Shown piece after piece: positions 22,748 to 33,323 of a stretch of 39,754 nucleotides of DNA. The notes below the pieces were generated by a model. It made no database searches and was not told the DNA's origin. It saw only the letters and a program-made list of their open reading frames with translations. The stretch comes from Fragilaria crotonensis (Eukaryota > Bacillariophyta > Fragilariophyceae > Fragilariales > Fragilariaceae): the NCBI GenBank assembly GCA_022925895.1, contig JAKSYS010000593.1, forward strand, positions 1-39,754, written 5' to 3'. Made by a program: the position numbers and the translations under genes. Positions within the stretch are counted from its first letter, which is position 1; every line of letters starts with the position of its first letter.

Positions 22748-23953
22748 TGTACTCGTCACGACAAAGGGATGACTAAAGTACAACTGGTCGGTACTTGGAA
22801 ATAGATGCCGCTCGCCGGGGTGCGAGGTTTCTTAGGATTCAAACTTATCGAGTCGAAGGTTGTGTGTCTAAAGTCGTACCGAAGTGATCAGCCATGACGC
22901 CATGTCGTGTAACCTGAAGCAATTAAACTGACAACTGCCATGAACCATGCCCGCTCGTCGTTTGCAAGGTTGTTGCAGACTTGCGCGACGCGTGACGAAC
23001 AGTAACCGTACTCCAGTACGAGGTACTTGTAGCTCCCCTTGTTCTACGAAATACTCGTAGTAATAGGTAGGACTACCGTACGTATCAGTACCTGTTGTTA
23101 GTACGCAAAATTAGTTCAGTAACTGTGAGACTATTGAACTCTGTGGATCATACTATCATGTAGAATAAGGCTATAGGCACATCGTACTCGGAGCATGTGC
23201 TTGTCGACACACCTGGAGCGGGTCGGGAAATTTTGTAACTCAAGACGTATGATAAAAAATCCCAAATCTATTTTACGTGCTGCCGCTGTGAGACGTATGA
23301 TAGTTAGCTATCTTCGATCCAGTCTGAAACCGTCATTTTCTGGACCTTCGTGGATAATTATAGCCAGTTTTAGAATTACTGGTAGCGTAGTATCGGAGTA
23401 CTGCAGTACAGGCTCACAAGTAAGGTACGGTAATTCTCTATCGGTAGTATGTAGCTACAGAGATTACAAGTACAACTATGGAAGGTCCAGCCACGCACCT
23501 CTGCTTGGTATTAATTGCATGTAGAAGCTACGAGAAGAAACGTGATTTTACCGGACCTCCCACGTTCCACGCTCGCTGTAGGGTGTATCTGCAGTAGGTA
23601 GAGGATTTTACTTTCTACAGTACATTGTACCTTCTACTCCGAGTACATATGCATACTGGTACTACTCCGAGTACAAGGACTATACCACGTACGGAGTATG
23701 ACACCCTGCATACTTCTACGACGAAGTACCGTGTATCGTACGTCGTACTCCAGTACAAGTGAAAATCAGCAAAAGACGACAAGCATTTCAAAAGGTCTGG
23801 AGGGCGCGCGTATTACACGACGCGCCGCTTTTATAAAATCCGCATTTGCGAGCCGAAGAGAATCACATCGACCATCCACAGCTCCCACCTCTGGTGACTT
23901 TCATTGCATCGCTCGTCTCCTCCACGTTACCTTACAATTGTAATTGAATCAAA
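22748..23953. promoter_or_regulatory. Divergent intergenic region between scaffold gene and Ran, GTAC-rich
   Basis: This 1.2-kb gap holds the upstream regions of both the scaffold gene (minus) and Ran (plus). No gene is seen. Between 22980 and 23760 there are about 21 GTAC tetranucleotides by hand count, against about three expected, many in the forms AGTACT/CAGTAC/CGTACG. The 200 bp next to Ran are free of this pattern and are the likelier core promoter. Confidence 0.5.
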
Positions 23954-24849
23954 ATGGTGAGAGCCTCGTGAATGATTTTACTTTCATTGATTCTCAGTGT
24001 ACTTCGCGAGGCCTTCCATGTTCCAATGAACTGTAGCCAACCAACGCAGTCCACGATATCCATAGAAATTCCATGATCCATGTAGGTGTTCTACGATGTC
24101 TACAGGATTTAGGAATCCTTCGTTTTTCGTCCTCGTTGATTCGACGTCGATTATTTAGCACCATCTTGCCGTCTCACCTTTGCTTTCTTTCCTCCTTTTC
24201 CATCAAGTCTCAAGACGTGCCTGAATTCAAATTGATTCTTGTTGGCGATGGCGGTGTGGGAAAGACTACTTTCGTAAAGCGTCACTTGACCGGAGAATTC
24301 GAGAAAAAATATGTCGCAACTCTTGGAGTTGAGGTTCACCCTTTGGTCTTCCACACCAATCGCGGGCCAATTAAATTCAACGTTTGGGATACTGCTGGTC
24401 AGGAAAAGTTCGGTGGTTTGCGAGATGGATACTACATTCAGGGTCAATGCGCTATCATTATGTTTGATGTAACCTCGCGTATCACCTATAAAAATGTTCC
24501 AAACTGGCATCGTGATCTGACTCGAGTTTGCGAAAATATTCCCATTGTTTTGTGCGGTAACAAAGTGGAAATTAAGGACAGAAAGGTCAAGGCGAAGCAG
24601 ATTACTTTCCATCGAAAGAAAAATCTTCAGTATTACGATATTTCAGCCAAGTCCAACTATAATTTCGAAAAGCCATTTCTTTGGTTGGCGCGAAAGCTCA
24701 GCGGGGACAACCAACTTCATTTCGTTGAAGCTCCTGCTCTCCAGCCTCCTGAGTTTACTATTGACGAGCAGACAAAGGCTCGCTATGAAGCAGAGCTGGC
24801 CCAAGCCGCAGCCCAGCCTCTTCCCGAAGATGACGATGATGATTTGTAG
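23954..24849 (+). CDS. RAN: GTP-binding nuclear protein Ran
   Basis: Exon 1 contributes only the ATG (23954-23956). The intron is 23957-24207 (251 bp, GTGAGA...CATCAAG), and exon 2 runs 24208-24849, giving 214 aa, the normal Ran length. Ran is the small GTPase that gives direction to nuclear import and export and helps spindle and envelope assembly. G1 is [10 protein letters not shown]3 is [20 protein letters not shown]5 is [14 protein letters not shown], and the acidic tail ends DDDDDL; CAAX is absent as expected. Switch regions match animal and plant Ran almost fully. G4 reads NKVE at 24559-24570, where nearly all Ran proteins have NKVD. An open frame continues upstream to 24073, but that is intron read-through; joining at CATCAAG gives the canonical [14 protein letters not shown] start. 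Confidence 0.96.
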
Positions 24850-24980
24850 AAGGTCCGTAGCTCTGACCAGAGATAACCAGGCATGGCAGGAAATTGGATA
24901 TGCACGCTTCCCCATAACCTCTAGAACACCAGCATCCTGTCGCATTTTCCTGATCGCTTGATGCCCCAGGCCGCGCCTCT
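24850..24980 (+). other. Probable Ran 3' untranslated region
   Basis: 131 bp from the Ran stop to the first unit of the 50-bp repeat. No coding signal. The repeat array may itself be transcribed as part of the Ran 3' end. Confidence 0.4.
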
Positions 24981-25180
24981 GTCGGCATCGCACGATGCAC
25001 TCATTAGGTCCATGGTAGCGATTATGGGTCAGTCGACATCGCACGTTGCACTCATTAGTCCATGGTAGCGATTATAGGTCAGTCGGGATCGCACGATGCA
25101 TTCATTAGTCCATGGTAGCGATTATAGGTAAGTCGGCATCGCACGATGCACTCATTAGTCCATGGTAGCGATTATAGGAA
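24981..25180 (+). repeat. Four tandem 50-bp units with a hairpin core
   Basis: Units start at 24981, 25032, 25082 and 25132 (51, 50, 50 and about 49 bp). Each contains a form of GCATCGCACGATGC, a perfect 6-bp inverted repeat around CA in units 1 and 4, altered in units 2 and 3. Each then carries CTCATTAG(G)TCCATGGTAGCGATTATRGG in close copies. The array begins 131 bp after the Ran stop codon. Confidence 0.9.
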
Positions 25181-26107
25181 TCACGAAAGCCGAGATTCAA
25201 GACGAAAACGGCACAAAATTCCTCTGTTCTCCCAAGGTCTGGAGCCCTTCATACTTCATGCAAGACCCAATGCAAAACGCTAAAGCCTCAAAGCGGTTTA
25301 TATCGACAAAACGCTGTAGTCTCAAAGCGGTTGATATCGACGAACCCACAGCATACGTACCACTTAACTAACATGATGGACCGGTGTTGCAGGCACTGTG
25401 AGGGTTGATCAGCAAGTACCCGACTGTCTCCGAAATGCCCTTTGATTGGACTCAATTTGTTCTCTCGATCTCGAATTCTTCAGGTGAAGGGTGTTATGAA
25501 GCCGCGGATAGGCAAACCAGAGAGGTAAACAGCATGTAGAGTATCAAATCATTGAACGAGATTTCACGAGCAGTTTTTGTCAAGGCGATCCAGGTATACC
25601 ACTCTTCATTCTTGGATGACATACGTCGTATCGTTGAATGAATACGCTCTTTATTCAAACTTTCGCCTTCAATGTACGACGTTATCTAAATGATTATCCC
25701 AGAGCACCACTCTTAATCAAAAGTGTTCAAAGAAAGTGAAAGCAGAATGTGAATTCCCTTTTGTTTGAGACAGCACTTTCTTAACATTACATGACGAGCG
25801 TCAAATTTCACATTTTCAAGTTAATCTTTCTAGAAGGCGAGTCATTAATGACGTCAATTTTTCAGAACTTCATCATAACATTTGTTTTGGTAGGCATCAT
25901 TTTCCACGTTTCGCAACCAGACAGTGACAATGGGAAGCTTTATCGTAGAGCACTTCAGTCAAATTTGGTACTTTGAAAGTTGAAGACTCGCAATTTAAAG
26001 TCGTCGCAGTGGAGAAAAGCATTCAATGACGTATTGACAGATTCGACATCACTCCTTCTTCAATCACAAAGCTGATCAGGATCGAAAATACTTTCCATTC
26101 TCAATTT

Positions 26108-26341
26108 TCATTCGCTGTTGTTACATAGAATCGCGTGAACGCCAACCCCGTGTGCTGCTGCATAGTCTCCTTCGACGCACATCATTTGTGCTGAAAGATT
26201 GTATACTTGTGAATCGATCTCTAGGGTAAAATTTCCACGTGATGCAATCGGCGGCGTCACTCCGTTTTCGCATCCGTCGATGATAAACGAATTGGCGTCA
26301 GAAACATGAAAGAAAATTTCCATCGGTTCGAAATAGATCAC
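26108..26341 (-). CDS. Possible exon of an unknown gene
   Basis: The minus-strand open frame encodes 77 aa with balanced composition (IYFEPMEIFFHVSDANSF, then LEIDSQVYNLSAQMMCVEG). It ends at a TGA after CNNSE. Two GT-containing donor-like sites (GTAACT and GTAAGT) lie on the minus strand just upstream, so it could be one exon of a longer gene. I do not recognise the protein, and chance cannot be excluded at this length. Confidence 0.2.
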   Translation of the reverse strand: MIYFEPMEIFFHVSDANSFIIDGCENGVTPPIASRGNFTLEIDSQVYNLSAQMMCVEGDYAAAHGVGVHAILCNNSE

Positions 26342-27612
26342 TTACAATGCAGTTACCTAATCCTCATGTACAAAAAACCCAATCAAATCAACTCGCTTCT
26401 TTAATAATGAACAGTTCAAGCGCGTAACCTTTACTTACTCATTCTCTATCCGATTCAGCACTCATGCGAAAACAATTCTTAACTCATGAAATACAAATTT
26501 ATACCTGCATCATTATAAAACTACACCGCTCGAAAAAGCGATTTCGAAGTCGTTGCATATTCTTACATCTGGATATTAAAAACGTCAATAAAACTCAAAG
26601 TATCGTTGTACGAAATTCCCTGAGATGAGATTTCAATCTCTTATCGTACAACTCGACATGAGAAATTACAAGTAAACAAAATCTAGACTCCATTATTTGA
26701 TACTTCGTTTCAAACTTTTTTCGAACGAAGAAAAGCAAAGGAGAAGGGCGATCAATGCAATGAATTGATTTAAATATGGTGATGAATGTTGCCAATCATT
26801 CACCTTCCTCGAAAATTTTCCCTTTTATTTTCTTTGTTTTTGCATAACTCGAAGGATCCCAGTTCCCCTAACCATGAAACTTCGTGAGAAAGTTTTCCCG
26901 CAAGGGGTCGGATCAAGTTATTTTTCTTCAAGTGAAGCAGCGATAGATCTCCAAGATTTTGCTTCTGCTCTCCATCATGGAGAAGTTGCTCTCTCGAAGT
27001 TGTAATCACTGCCTCACTTGTTTTGGCAATGGGTCTAGATTTTCAACGTTCTGCGATTTTCGATTTTGCTTGACCACTGTAGATTTAAGACGTGAAGAAG
27101 CTATCTTTCCTTCTACTCCTCATCTCATGTATAATATGAACATTGGCTTTTAATCTTCTTGATGACTTTATGTTCTGAATTGGTTTTCGTTGTCTGTTTC
27201 CTCTTTCTTGCTCTCCTATAATGTGAGTTGTTCTGCGACACGAAATCTTCGCTTTATTTCCTGATTTACCCCGTATTTATGAGTTCCGACGTCCATTGGA
27301 TAATACTGCTTATTTGTCGCCATGCCTGCCTCCACATATGGTCGTTGCCTTTGCCCGTTATCTCTACTATTGTAGTCGTTTGTAGCGCAGTCAACAGCCG
27401 CTTTGTGGGAGACGGCTTTGTTGACCAAGTCAAAGGTGTCGGTTGTTCTGATTTCCACAAAAACTTCGTCGACAAGATGACCTCGACACAGGGTGGTGGT
27501 GAATGCACTCTCAGCCGGAGCTTATGGTCCACTTTAGTGATGGGCACGATATGTAACGATTCCATTGCTCGTAAGGTTGCACTTCCATTTGCATATTACT
27601 GCCGCAATCGCC

Positions 27613-27748
27613 GGGATCTCGCTCCACAAAGCATGCATAGCGGCGCGCTCATGCTCTCTATTCCACTTTCGGGTCTTCCAGGGATCTCGCTCCAAAAAGC
27701 ATGCATAGTGGCGCGCTCGTGCTCTCTATTCCACTTTTGGGTCTTCCA
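27613..27748 (+). repeat. Tandem duplication, 2 x 68 bp
   Basis: Copies start GGGATCTCGCTCCA at 27613 and 27681. They differ at a handful of positions (for example CACAAAG versus AAAAAAG, and CGGCG versus TGGCG). There is a short run of normal sequence on both sides and no coding role is seen. Confidence 0.85.
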
Positions 27749-28287
27749 GGAAGAAAAATGCGAGAGATGAACGAGCGCCAAAAGAGCCTCTACAATTAGA
27801 CCTCGCTTGAAGAAGCGAAATGTGTTGCTCCTACGTTTTCCGAAGGATGAGGATACATACAATGAAATCTGGTAGGGAATTTCATGAAAGCTAAAATCAT
27901 ATTGATCTCACTAAAATAGGATATTTTGAATTGTGAAATTTTGGGGACCACCTATTACTAGTAATTATTGAAGTGGAGGGTGAATCAATGGCGGTTCCCC
28001 AATTTTGGGGAATCGCCACGGGCAGGAGGGTATTTCGGATTGGACATCACAATTTTAAGGTGTGATCCACAACACAGCAAGATGCTCCAAAATGTTGGTT
28101 GACCCTGTCAATATTCCTGTTTCCGTGGTGGTTTTCAGCTTTGACATCAAGATTTTCAGGTTTAATCTTCAACTTGCTCCAAATGTTAACAAGGCTGCCT
28201 GACCCTTCCAATGTCCTGTTTCTGTGGTTACCATAAAGTGGTGGAAGAAACAAGAAACATGCTTGTGGTGCCAGCACTGAAAGTAGC

Positions 28288-28426
28288 ATTCCTGTTTCCA
28301 TAGTCACTCACTATCAGGTGTACAATGAAAACAAAGTAGCATTCCTATTTCCATAGTCGCTATCAAGTGTACAATGAAAACAAATTCCTATTTCCATAGT
28401 CGCTATCAAGTGTACAATGAAAACAA
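28288..28426 (+). repeat. Three tandem units of 53, 43 and 43 bp
   Basis: Units begin ATTCCTRTTTCCATAGTC at 28288, 28341 and 28384, each ending GTACAATGAAAACAA. Units 2 and 3 are identical over 43 bp, so the last duplication is recent relative to the decayed surroundings. Diverged CCTGTTTCYGTGGT copies precede them at about 28116 and 28215. Confidence 0.85.
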
Positions 28427-29979
28427 ACATTGTCATCCTCATGATCATGATGATCACATCAACATGAGCAATGTCTCCAAATAAGTTTACCTCTTGCACA
28501 AGAAAAACACAGTTTCAAGACAATTTCACCTTCAAAATACAGTTTAGCAGTGGCGTTATGAGTGGTACACAACAAATTTATGCTTCTTGTGCTTTATTTC
28601 ACTCAAAGTAGCAAGATTTATTACAAATTTGGAGGCATTGCTTATGTAAGTGTGATAATGAGCACGAGGATGACAAGACTGTTGCATCTTCAAAATACAG
28701 TTTAACAGTCATGAGGGGAACACAACAAATGATCTCATGTTGCATGAACTGTAGTCATCACCAAAAGTGCTTTCTTCCTCACAGAACAATGAAACTGGGT
28801 GTGTGGGGGACAAAGGCTTTGTTGACCAAGTGACAAGTGGTAAGTACTATTTTAGTACCAGCAAGCCAGAGAGATGGGAAAGATGCAAGGAGCCATTCAT
28901 GAGAAGGTGCATCATGTATTTGGAGAGCAAGAAGACTGCACTGCTGTTGCCGCTAAGAATTGAGTGCTGCACTTCTTGGTCTGAGTGGCATAAAACAAAA
29001 CATGTTGTGAATAGCTTATCATAGTAAATAGCAAGAGATCTGCTGTGTGTAACATGATGGAAAATTGTACTATAGTACACATGATGAAGAGGATATTCAA
29101 GTAGCTATGCTCTTCCAGCAATGACTGATAACTATCTGAAAGAATGACACTAGCACCATGTGCCTGCAACTTTCATCCTGATTGATGGGAATGGAAGAAC
29201 CACTGTCCAGAGCTTCAGATCCATTGGTGCTGCTCCATTTAAAGCAAAGTGGCATGCCTGGTTGGCAACCATGTAGATTTGATTTCAGCATCCATTCTTC
29301 TATACGTGGTAGCAAAGAATGTGAAAACCAGATGGTAGCTTTTAAAGAATTGCGGCCCACAAGCACAAATGTCAAATGTGATGATGACACCACAAGAAGT
29401 CACGATGTTGAAGCAAGTGAATGCAATGGTGATGAAGTAGTGAAGCAATGTGGGGGTGTTTTTGGGGTATAATCATTTTCACATGATAAAACACTTATTC
29501 AGATTTACTACAGGAAGGGCAGACATGGGAGGTTCATTTAAAAGTCAAAGGAAGGAAATCAATTGACTCATAGTAGTAACTAGTATATCTGCAAGGTCCT
29601 AGGGAAGGCTGTCAAATGATAATGAACAAGTGAACAGGGAGGCAAGGGTGACAATAGGGAATTCAAGGCTACTAATGGATATCCATATGAGATTTCCCTT
29701 AGCTTTGACTCAGAGACAGTTGTGAGCCATGTTAAAGGACATCTCTAATGGATTTCCTTTTAGCAGTCAACCAAAATTTTCCCAATTTTGTCAAATAAAT
29801 GGATACAATTTCCACTACAGATTTCCCCTGCCTACTAGTCCATTTCTCTTCCCTACATTCAATTTGACTTTCTTTTGTTCAACATGCTCCATCATTTCAT
29901 TACATGCCTTGTAGTCTGTAGTCTATAGAACAAATCTTTTCATTCAAGATATTTTTCTGACTGTGCTCTCTGCACACAA

Positions 29980-30387
29980 TTGCACTTTTATTCTCAAATT
30001 CACACTGCATGGAAACGTTGCCAACAACAGCATCACTACCGTACCTTCCAGACAAGGAGGGTGCATGCTAGTCAGGGACCCCCATCGGAGGCCCAACCAG
30101 CAAGGATGCTGGTGTCAAATGTGAGAGGCTGCCTTAAGTGGTACCAACCCTGTTGCAAGTGTGGTTGCATAAGGTGTACTACCCATTGCAGGCTATTCAA
30201 AGGAGATTCACCCTTTCTGGCAAAGCATGATGAGATGCTGGTGTCAAATGTGAGAGGCTGCCTTAAGTGGTACCCACCCCATTGCAAGTGTGGTTGCAGA
30301 AGGTGTACCCATTGCAGGCTATTCAAAGGAGATTCATCCTTTCTGGAAAAGCATGATGAGAATTGTGTTGATATGATACTCATTTGA
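29980..30387 (+). CDS. Possible Cys-rich tandem-repeat peptide (135 aa)
   Basis: The open frame contains two tandem 43/42-aa repeats, each of the form MLVSNVRGCLKWY followed by CKCGCxRC and HCRLFKGDS. The encoding units are 30105-30233 (129 bp) and 30234-30359 (126 bp); the only length difference is 3 bp, so the frame is kept. Clustered Cys and His could bind zinc, but no known finger family fits. The whole lies in a CpG-depleted, otherwise non-coding block, and most differences between the copies change amino acids. It may be a coding relic or a chance open frame. Confidence 0.3.
   Translation: MHFYSQIHTAWKRCQQQHHYRTFQTRRVHASQGPPSEAQPARMLVSNVRGCLKWYQPCCKCGCIRCTTHCRLFKGDSPFLAKHDEMLVSNVRGCLKWYPPHCKCGCRRCTHCRLFKGDSSFLEKHDENCVDMILI
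30105..30359 (+). repeat. Tandem duplication, 129 + 126 bp
   Basis: Copies start GATGCTGGTGTCAAATGTGA at 30105 and 30234 and end in GCATGATGA. They are over 90 percent alike by eye, with one 3-bp gap. Confidence 0.9.
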
Positions 30388-31250
30388 CACTTGATTGTGA
30401 AGCAGCCAATTTCTGTGCCATGAATGCTTTGCTAGGTATCAGTGACAAGGGCGCCAAAAAATGGTTGAAGAGATTATGGCATAGTCTGTGCAAAAGCAAC
30501 AAAACAATGTGACAATCCAGAGTGAGTGCAATGACCACATCCCCCGTGCATAACTTGAAATGGGTCCCAATGATCTATACTCTGAGTATGAAGTATGCTA
30601 AGAAAAACATGTGATCCAAAAATGGCCAGCACCTCAAGTGCTGCCAAGTACAGAAGACAATTAATAAGACAATGAAAAAGTAGTTCTGCAAGGTCAATCA
30701 GAATCTGAGTTGGACCAATGCCTGTATCATCAAAATTGCCATGGCTCTTAGTAGTGGTACATTCATCCATCACACCAGAGTTACAAAACCAACCACACGT
30801 AATGCATCTACAAAAACTGCAGCCTGTATGACATGAAGTAGTTCCTGGTAGTAGTATGTTTCTAATTATGATTTCTTGCCAATAGTATGATGGGATAGAT
30901 TCTTGTGATTTACCCAGTGTTTGTATGCAACAAGTAGTGAAGGTGAAAGTCCTTAGTAACAAGGGCATTTGAAAGTAGGTGTTTAAGTTTGTTGAAATTG
31001 AGAGCGTGAGTACTAGTTGATTTGGCATTTGTGTTCTGGGTTTTAGTCCCAGCCAGACTGGTGTCAAATCTGGGTTTTGAGTCCCAAACATGTATGATTT
31101 ATGCATGTGCAACTGGATCTTTGACTCAGCATGACTCTATATATATTCACCTTGCTCATGATATGTTAGTTTTGTATACGCAACAACAGTATGGTATGTT
31201 ACAAACCATAAGTATCACATCAGAAGGTGGCGGGTTTTACACGTAATAGT

Positions 31251-31545
31251 TTTGGTACATGTACCGTTTTTTTAGTCCAGTACAGTGTGTACTATTTTTG
31301 TACTACATTGTACAACGTATGACTCTGTGTAATATCCATTGTACTTGTAACTTTGTTTTTGGAGTCCAGTACAGCCATGTACCCTTTCATGGTACACCTA
31401 ACATCATACTGTCAGTGTACCATAAATGGTTTTGTTGTAACATCGTGATGTGGCTGTAAAACCCCTTTTTGATCAAGTGGAACACCCTTTTACATTTCCT
31501 TCTGTATACAGTACAACGGTAGTAGCACATCAGTACAGTGCTGCA
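31251..31545. other. GTAC-rich spacer
   Basis: About 13 GTAC tetranucleotides in roughly 300 bp, such as CCAGTACAG, TTGTACTAC and GGTACATGTACC. No gene is seen. It lies just downstream of the minus-strand gene ending at 31601. Confidence 0.55.
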
Positions 31546-31600
31546 CTATTGCCAGCAATTGCGGTACAGTCAAGCATACGCTTCCTCCAACCAGTGCTAT

Positions 31601-33323
31601 TTACAACTCAATGAAGGCATTGACTACAGGTTGATTTGTCCTTTCCAAACGCTGCTGCAAAGCAGCATGATCTATTTCTCTCTCAGATTCCATTTGTGCT
31701 CCACCTCCCGCCTGCTGCCTCAGACTGTTCATCAACCACTCCTCGGCATCCCTTGCATTTCTACTAGCTCTGTCCTCTTGTACCATCTCGCACAATTGAT
31801 TGAATCGGCGAATCCCCTCTTCACTCCAGCCACCATATTCATTGGACGCTCCATCAGTATGGTGTGTGTATTTTCCCACAATACGTTTTGACCTTGGCTC
31901 CCCATTTCTGTCCTGATGATATCTCTTGATCCACTTGTCAATGTAGGCGTCATAAAGCAGCAACGCAAACGCCTCATCCGAAACCGTGACAATGAATGCG
32001 CCCGTATCACTTGATGTCGCATCAGATATTGTAGCCCTGTACTTCTTCCTTGTACCCCACGCCCTCTTCCCACACACACATTCTAGCAGTTCACCAGCAA
32101 ACCACACGAAAGCCTCCTTTTCCTCCGCTGTCTGCGACTGGCAAAGTTTGCAAAGAGTGTCCATTGAATATGGTGGTGGATCCACCTCATCCACATGATT
32201 CTTGATCTTCAGCAGCTTCATTGCAGCTTCTTGTGCCGACTGTGGCATGTGCTCCGTTTGTGTTCAGGGCTCCCATGACAATAGTTTTGTACATCCTCAC
32301 AAATTGCGGTGCATTGGCCGGCTTCTCTTGATCGATAATCACCTGCATGACCATATCAAAGTATTCTTTACATGTGATGAACTTGACCCCCCGAAAGATA
32401 ACCGTTTTCAATGTAACTTGTATGCGGTCTCTGATATTTTTCTTAGTCAATCCCTTGGCAGCTCTGTAGGACACGGCTCGCCTTTCTTGTTGTAGTAGCA
32501 ATGTCGTTCCATGTTCAATATCTTCATGACCCTGCAGTTCACCCGTCCACTCTTGCAGGCCATGGACACCGCGGTTGTCAGTGACAGGGGATGCGTTCCC
32601 ATGTCCAAGTTGCTGTCCGCCAACTTGCATGCCTTGGATGGGATTCACGTTTCCGTTCTCAGTTCCTCTTCTGCCGCCACCTCTGCCACCAACAAATGGA
32701 TAGTCTCTGGATGGAGGCCCTCCATTGTTGACAACACTCCCAGGTCTAACATTCCTGATTCCAAGTTGGTCTCGTCCGCTGCCAACGTATGGATAGTCTC
32801 TGGATGGAGGCCCTCCATTGTTAGCAACGATGCCGGGCCCAACATTCACATTTCCAATATGGCGTCCACGTCCACCGCCAGCAACAAAGGGATAGTCTCT
32901 GGATGGAGGCCCTCCATTATTCACGACGTCCCCGGGTTCAACGTTCACACTTCCAAGTTGGCCTCCACGCCCTTCACCAGCCGATGAAAAGTCTCTGGAT
33001 GGAGACATTCCATTGCTCCCCAAACCTCCTCCACGGGGTCATCATCATCGCTGATGTCACCGTCTCCCTGTCTGGTGGCCCTCCTCCCAGTTCTTCCAGC
33101 ACTGATTTTGTTGGCAAAGTGTTGGCACTTCCTTCTCTCTGCGGTCGTTTTCACCAACAATGCCGTCAACTACACTTCCTGCAGTGCGACTACTCCTTGT
33201 TGCTCTCTTGCTTCTTGCATTGTTTCCTCCTCGTCTCTTCTTCTGCACACTCCGCCATTTTCCACCCCTAGTATCTGTTTGTGGGTCCTCATTTTCATCA
33301 TTCTGCATCCTTTTATGCGTCAT
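31601..33323 (-). pseudogene. Unknown-family gene, copy 1, frame-broken
   Basis: Coding signal runs from the ATG at 33323 to the TAA at 31601-31603 through at least four frame segments (33323-33057, about 33100-33010, 33023-32187 and 32248-31601). The N-terminus is basic (KKRRGGNNARSKRATRSS) and leads to an acidic patch (DISDDDDP). About 3.5 tandem repeats of GGPPSRDYPFV plus a Gly/Arg-rich stretch follow. Next come NIRDRIQVTLKTVIFRG and, in the last segment, TVSDEAFALL, DRNGEP, GGWSEEGIRRFNQL and a helical C-terminus. Copy 2 at 36376-37994 has the same order. The Arg/Gly-rich, charged N-terminus suggests a nucleic-acid or nuclear role; that is inference. Single-base indels near homopolymers (for example around 33040, CCCC) break the frame, so it is a decaying copy or a sequence error. 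I know no named family for the conserved part. Confidence 0.6.
32701..33010 (-). repeat. In-frame 93-99 bp tandem repeats within gene copy 1
   Basis: The plus-strand motif TAGTCTCTGGATGGAGGCCC starts at 32701, 32794 and 32893, with a diverged copy near 32989. Spacings are 93, 99 and 96 bp, all multiples of three. They encode NNGGPPSRDYP plus a variable Gly/Arg-rich linker of about 20 residues. Confidence 0.85.

Larger units (their letters stand above)
25181..28020. other. AT-rich intergenic stretch, no confident gene
   Basis: CpG is normal and GC is lower than in the gene island, especially 25650-27200. The most protein-like frame is 26108-26341 on the minus strand (77 codons, contains SFIIDGCENGVTPPIASRG and ends CNNSE). 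It could be a terminal exon of an unassigned gene, but no family is recognised and no partner exon was found. A hydrophobic frame at 25791-25976 (plus) is equally unsupported. A 68-bp tandem duplication lies at 27613-27748. Confidence 0.4.
28021..31250. other. Second CpG-depleted block with local tandem arrays
   Basis: By hand count there are about 5 CpG in 28081-28800 (720 bp), where about 30 would be expected, with an excess of TG and CA. Several small direct repeats lie inside: 28288-28426, a pair of CTTCAAAATACAGTTTA copies near 28530 and 28690, and 30105-30359. No conserved gene is visible. It resembles 6480-14740 and is best read as old methylated repeat DNA. Confidence 0.55.

Noticed and set aside
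24073-24207. N-terminal extension of Ran
   Set aside because: This open frame is intron read-through; splicing ATG to 24208 gives the standard Ran N-terminus and length.
27228-27770. 180-codon plus-strand frame as a complete gene
   Set aside because: It runs through the 68-bp tandem duplication and has no domain; only the short VGDGFVDQV stretch is noted as of interest.
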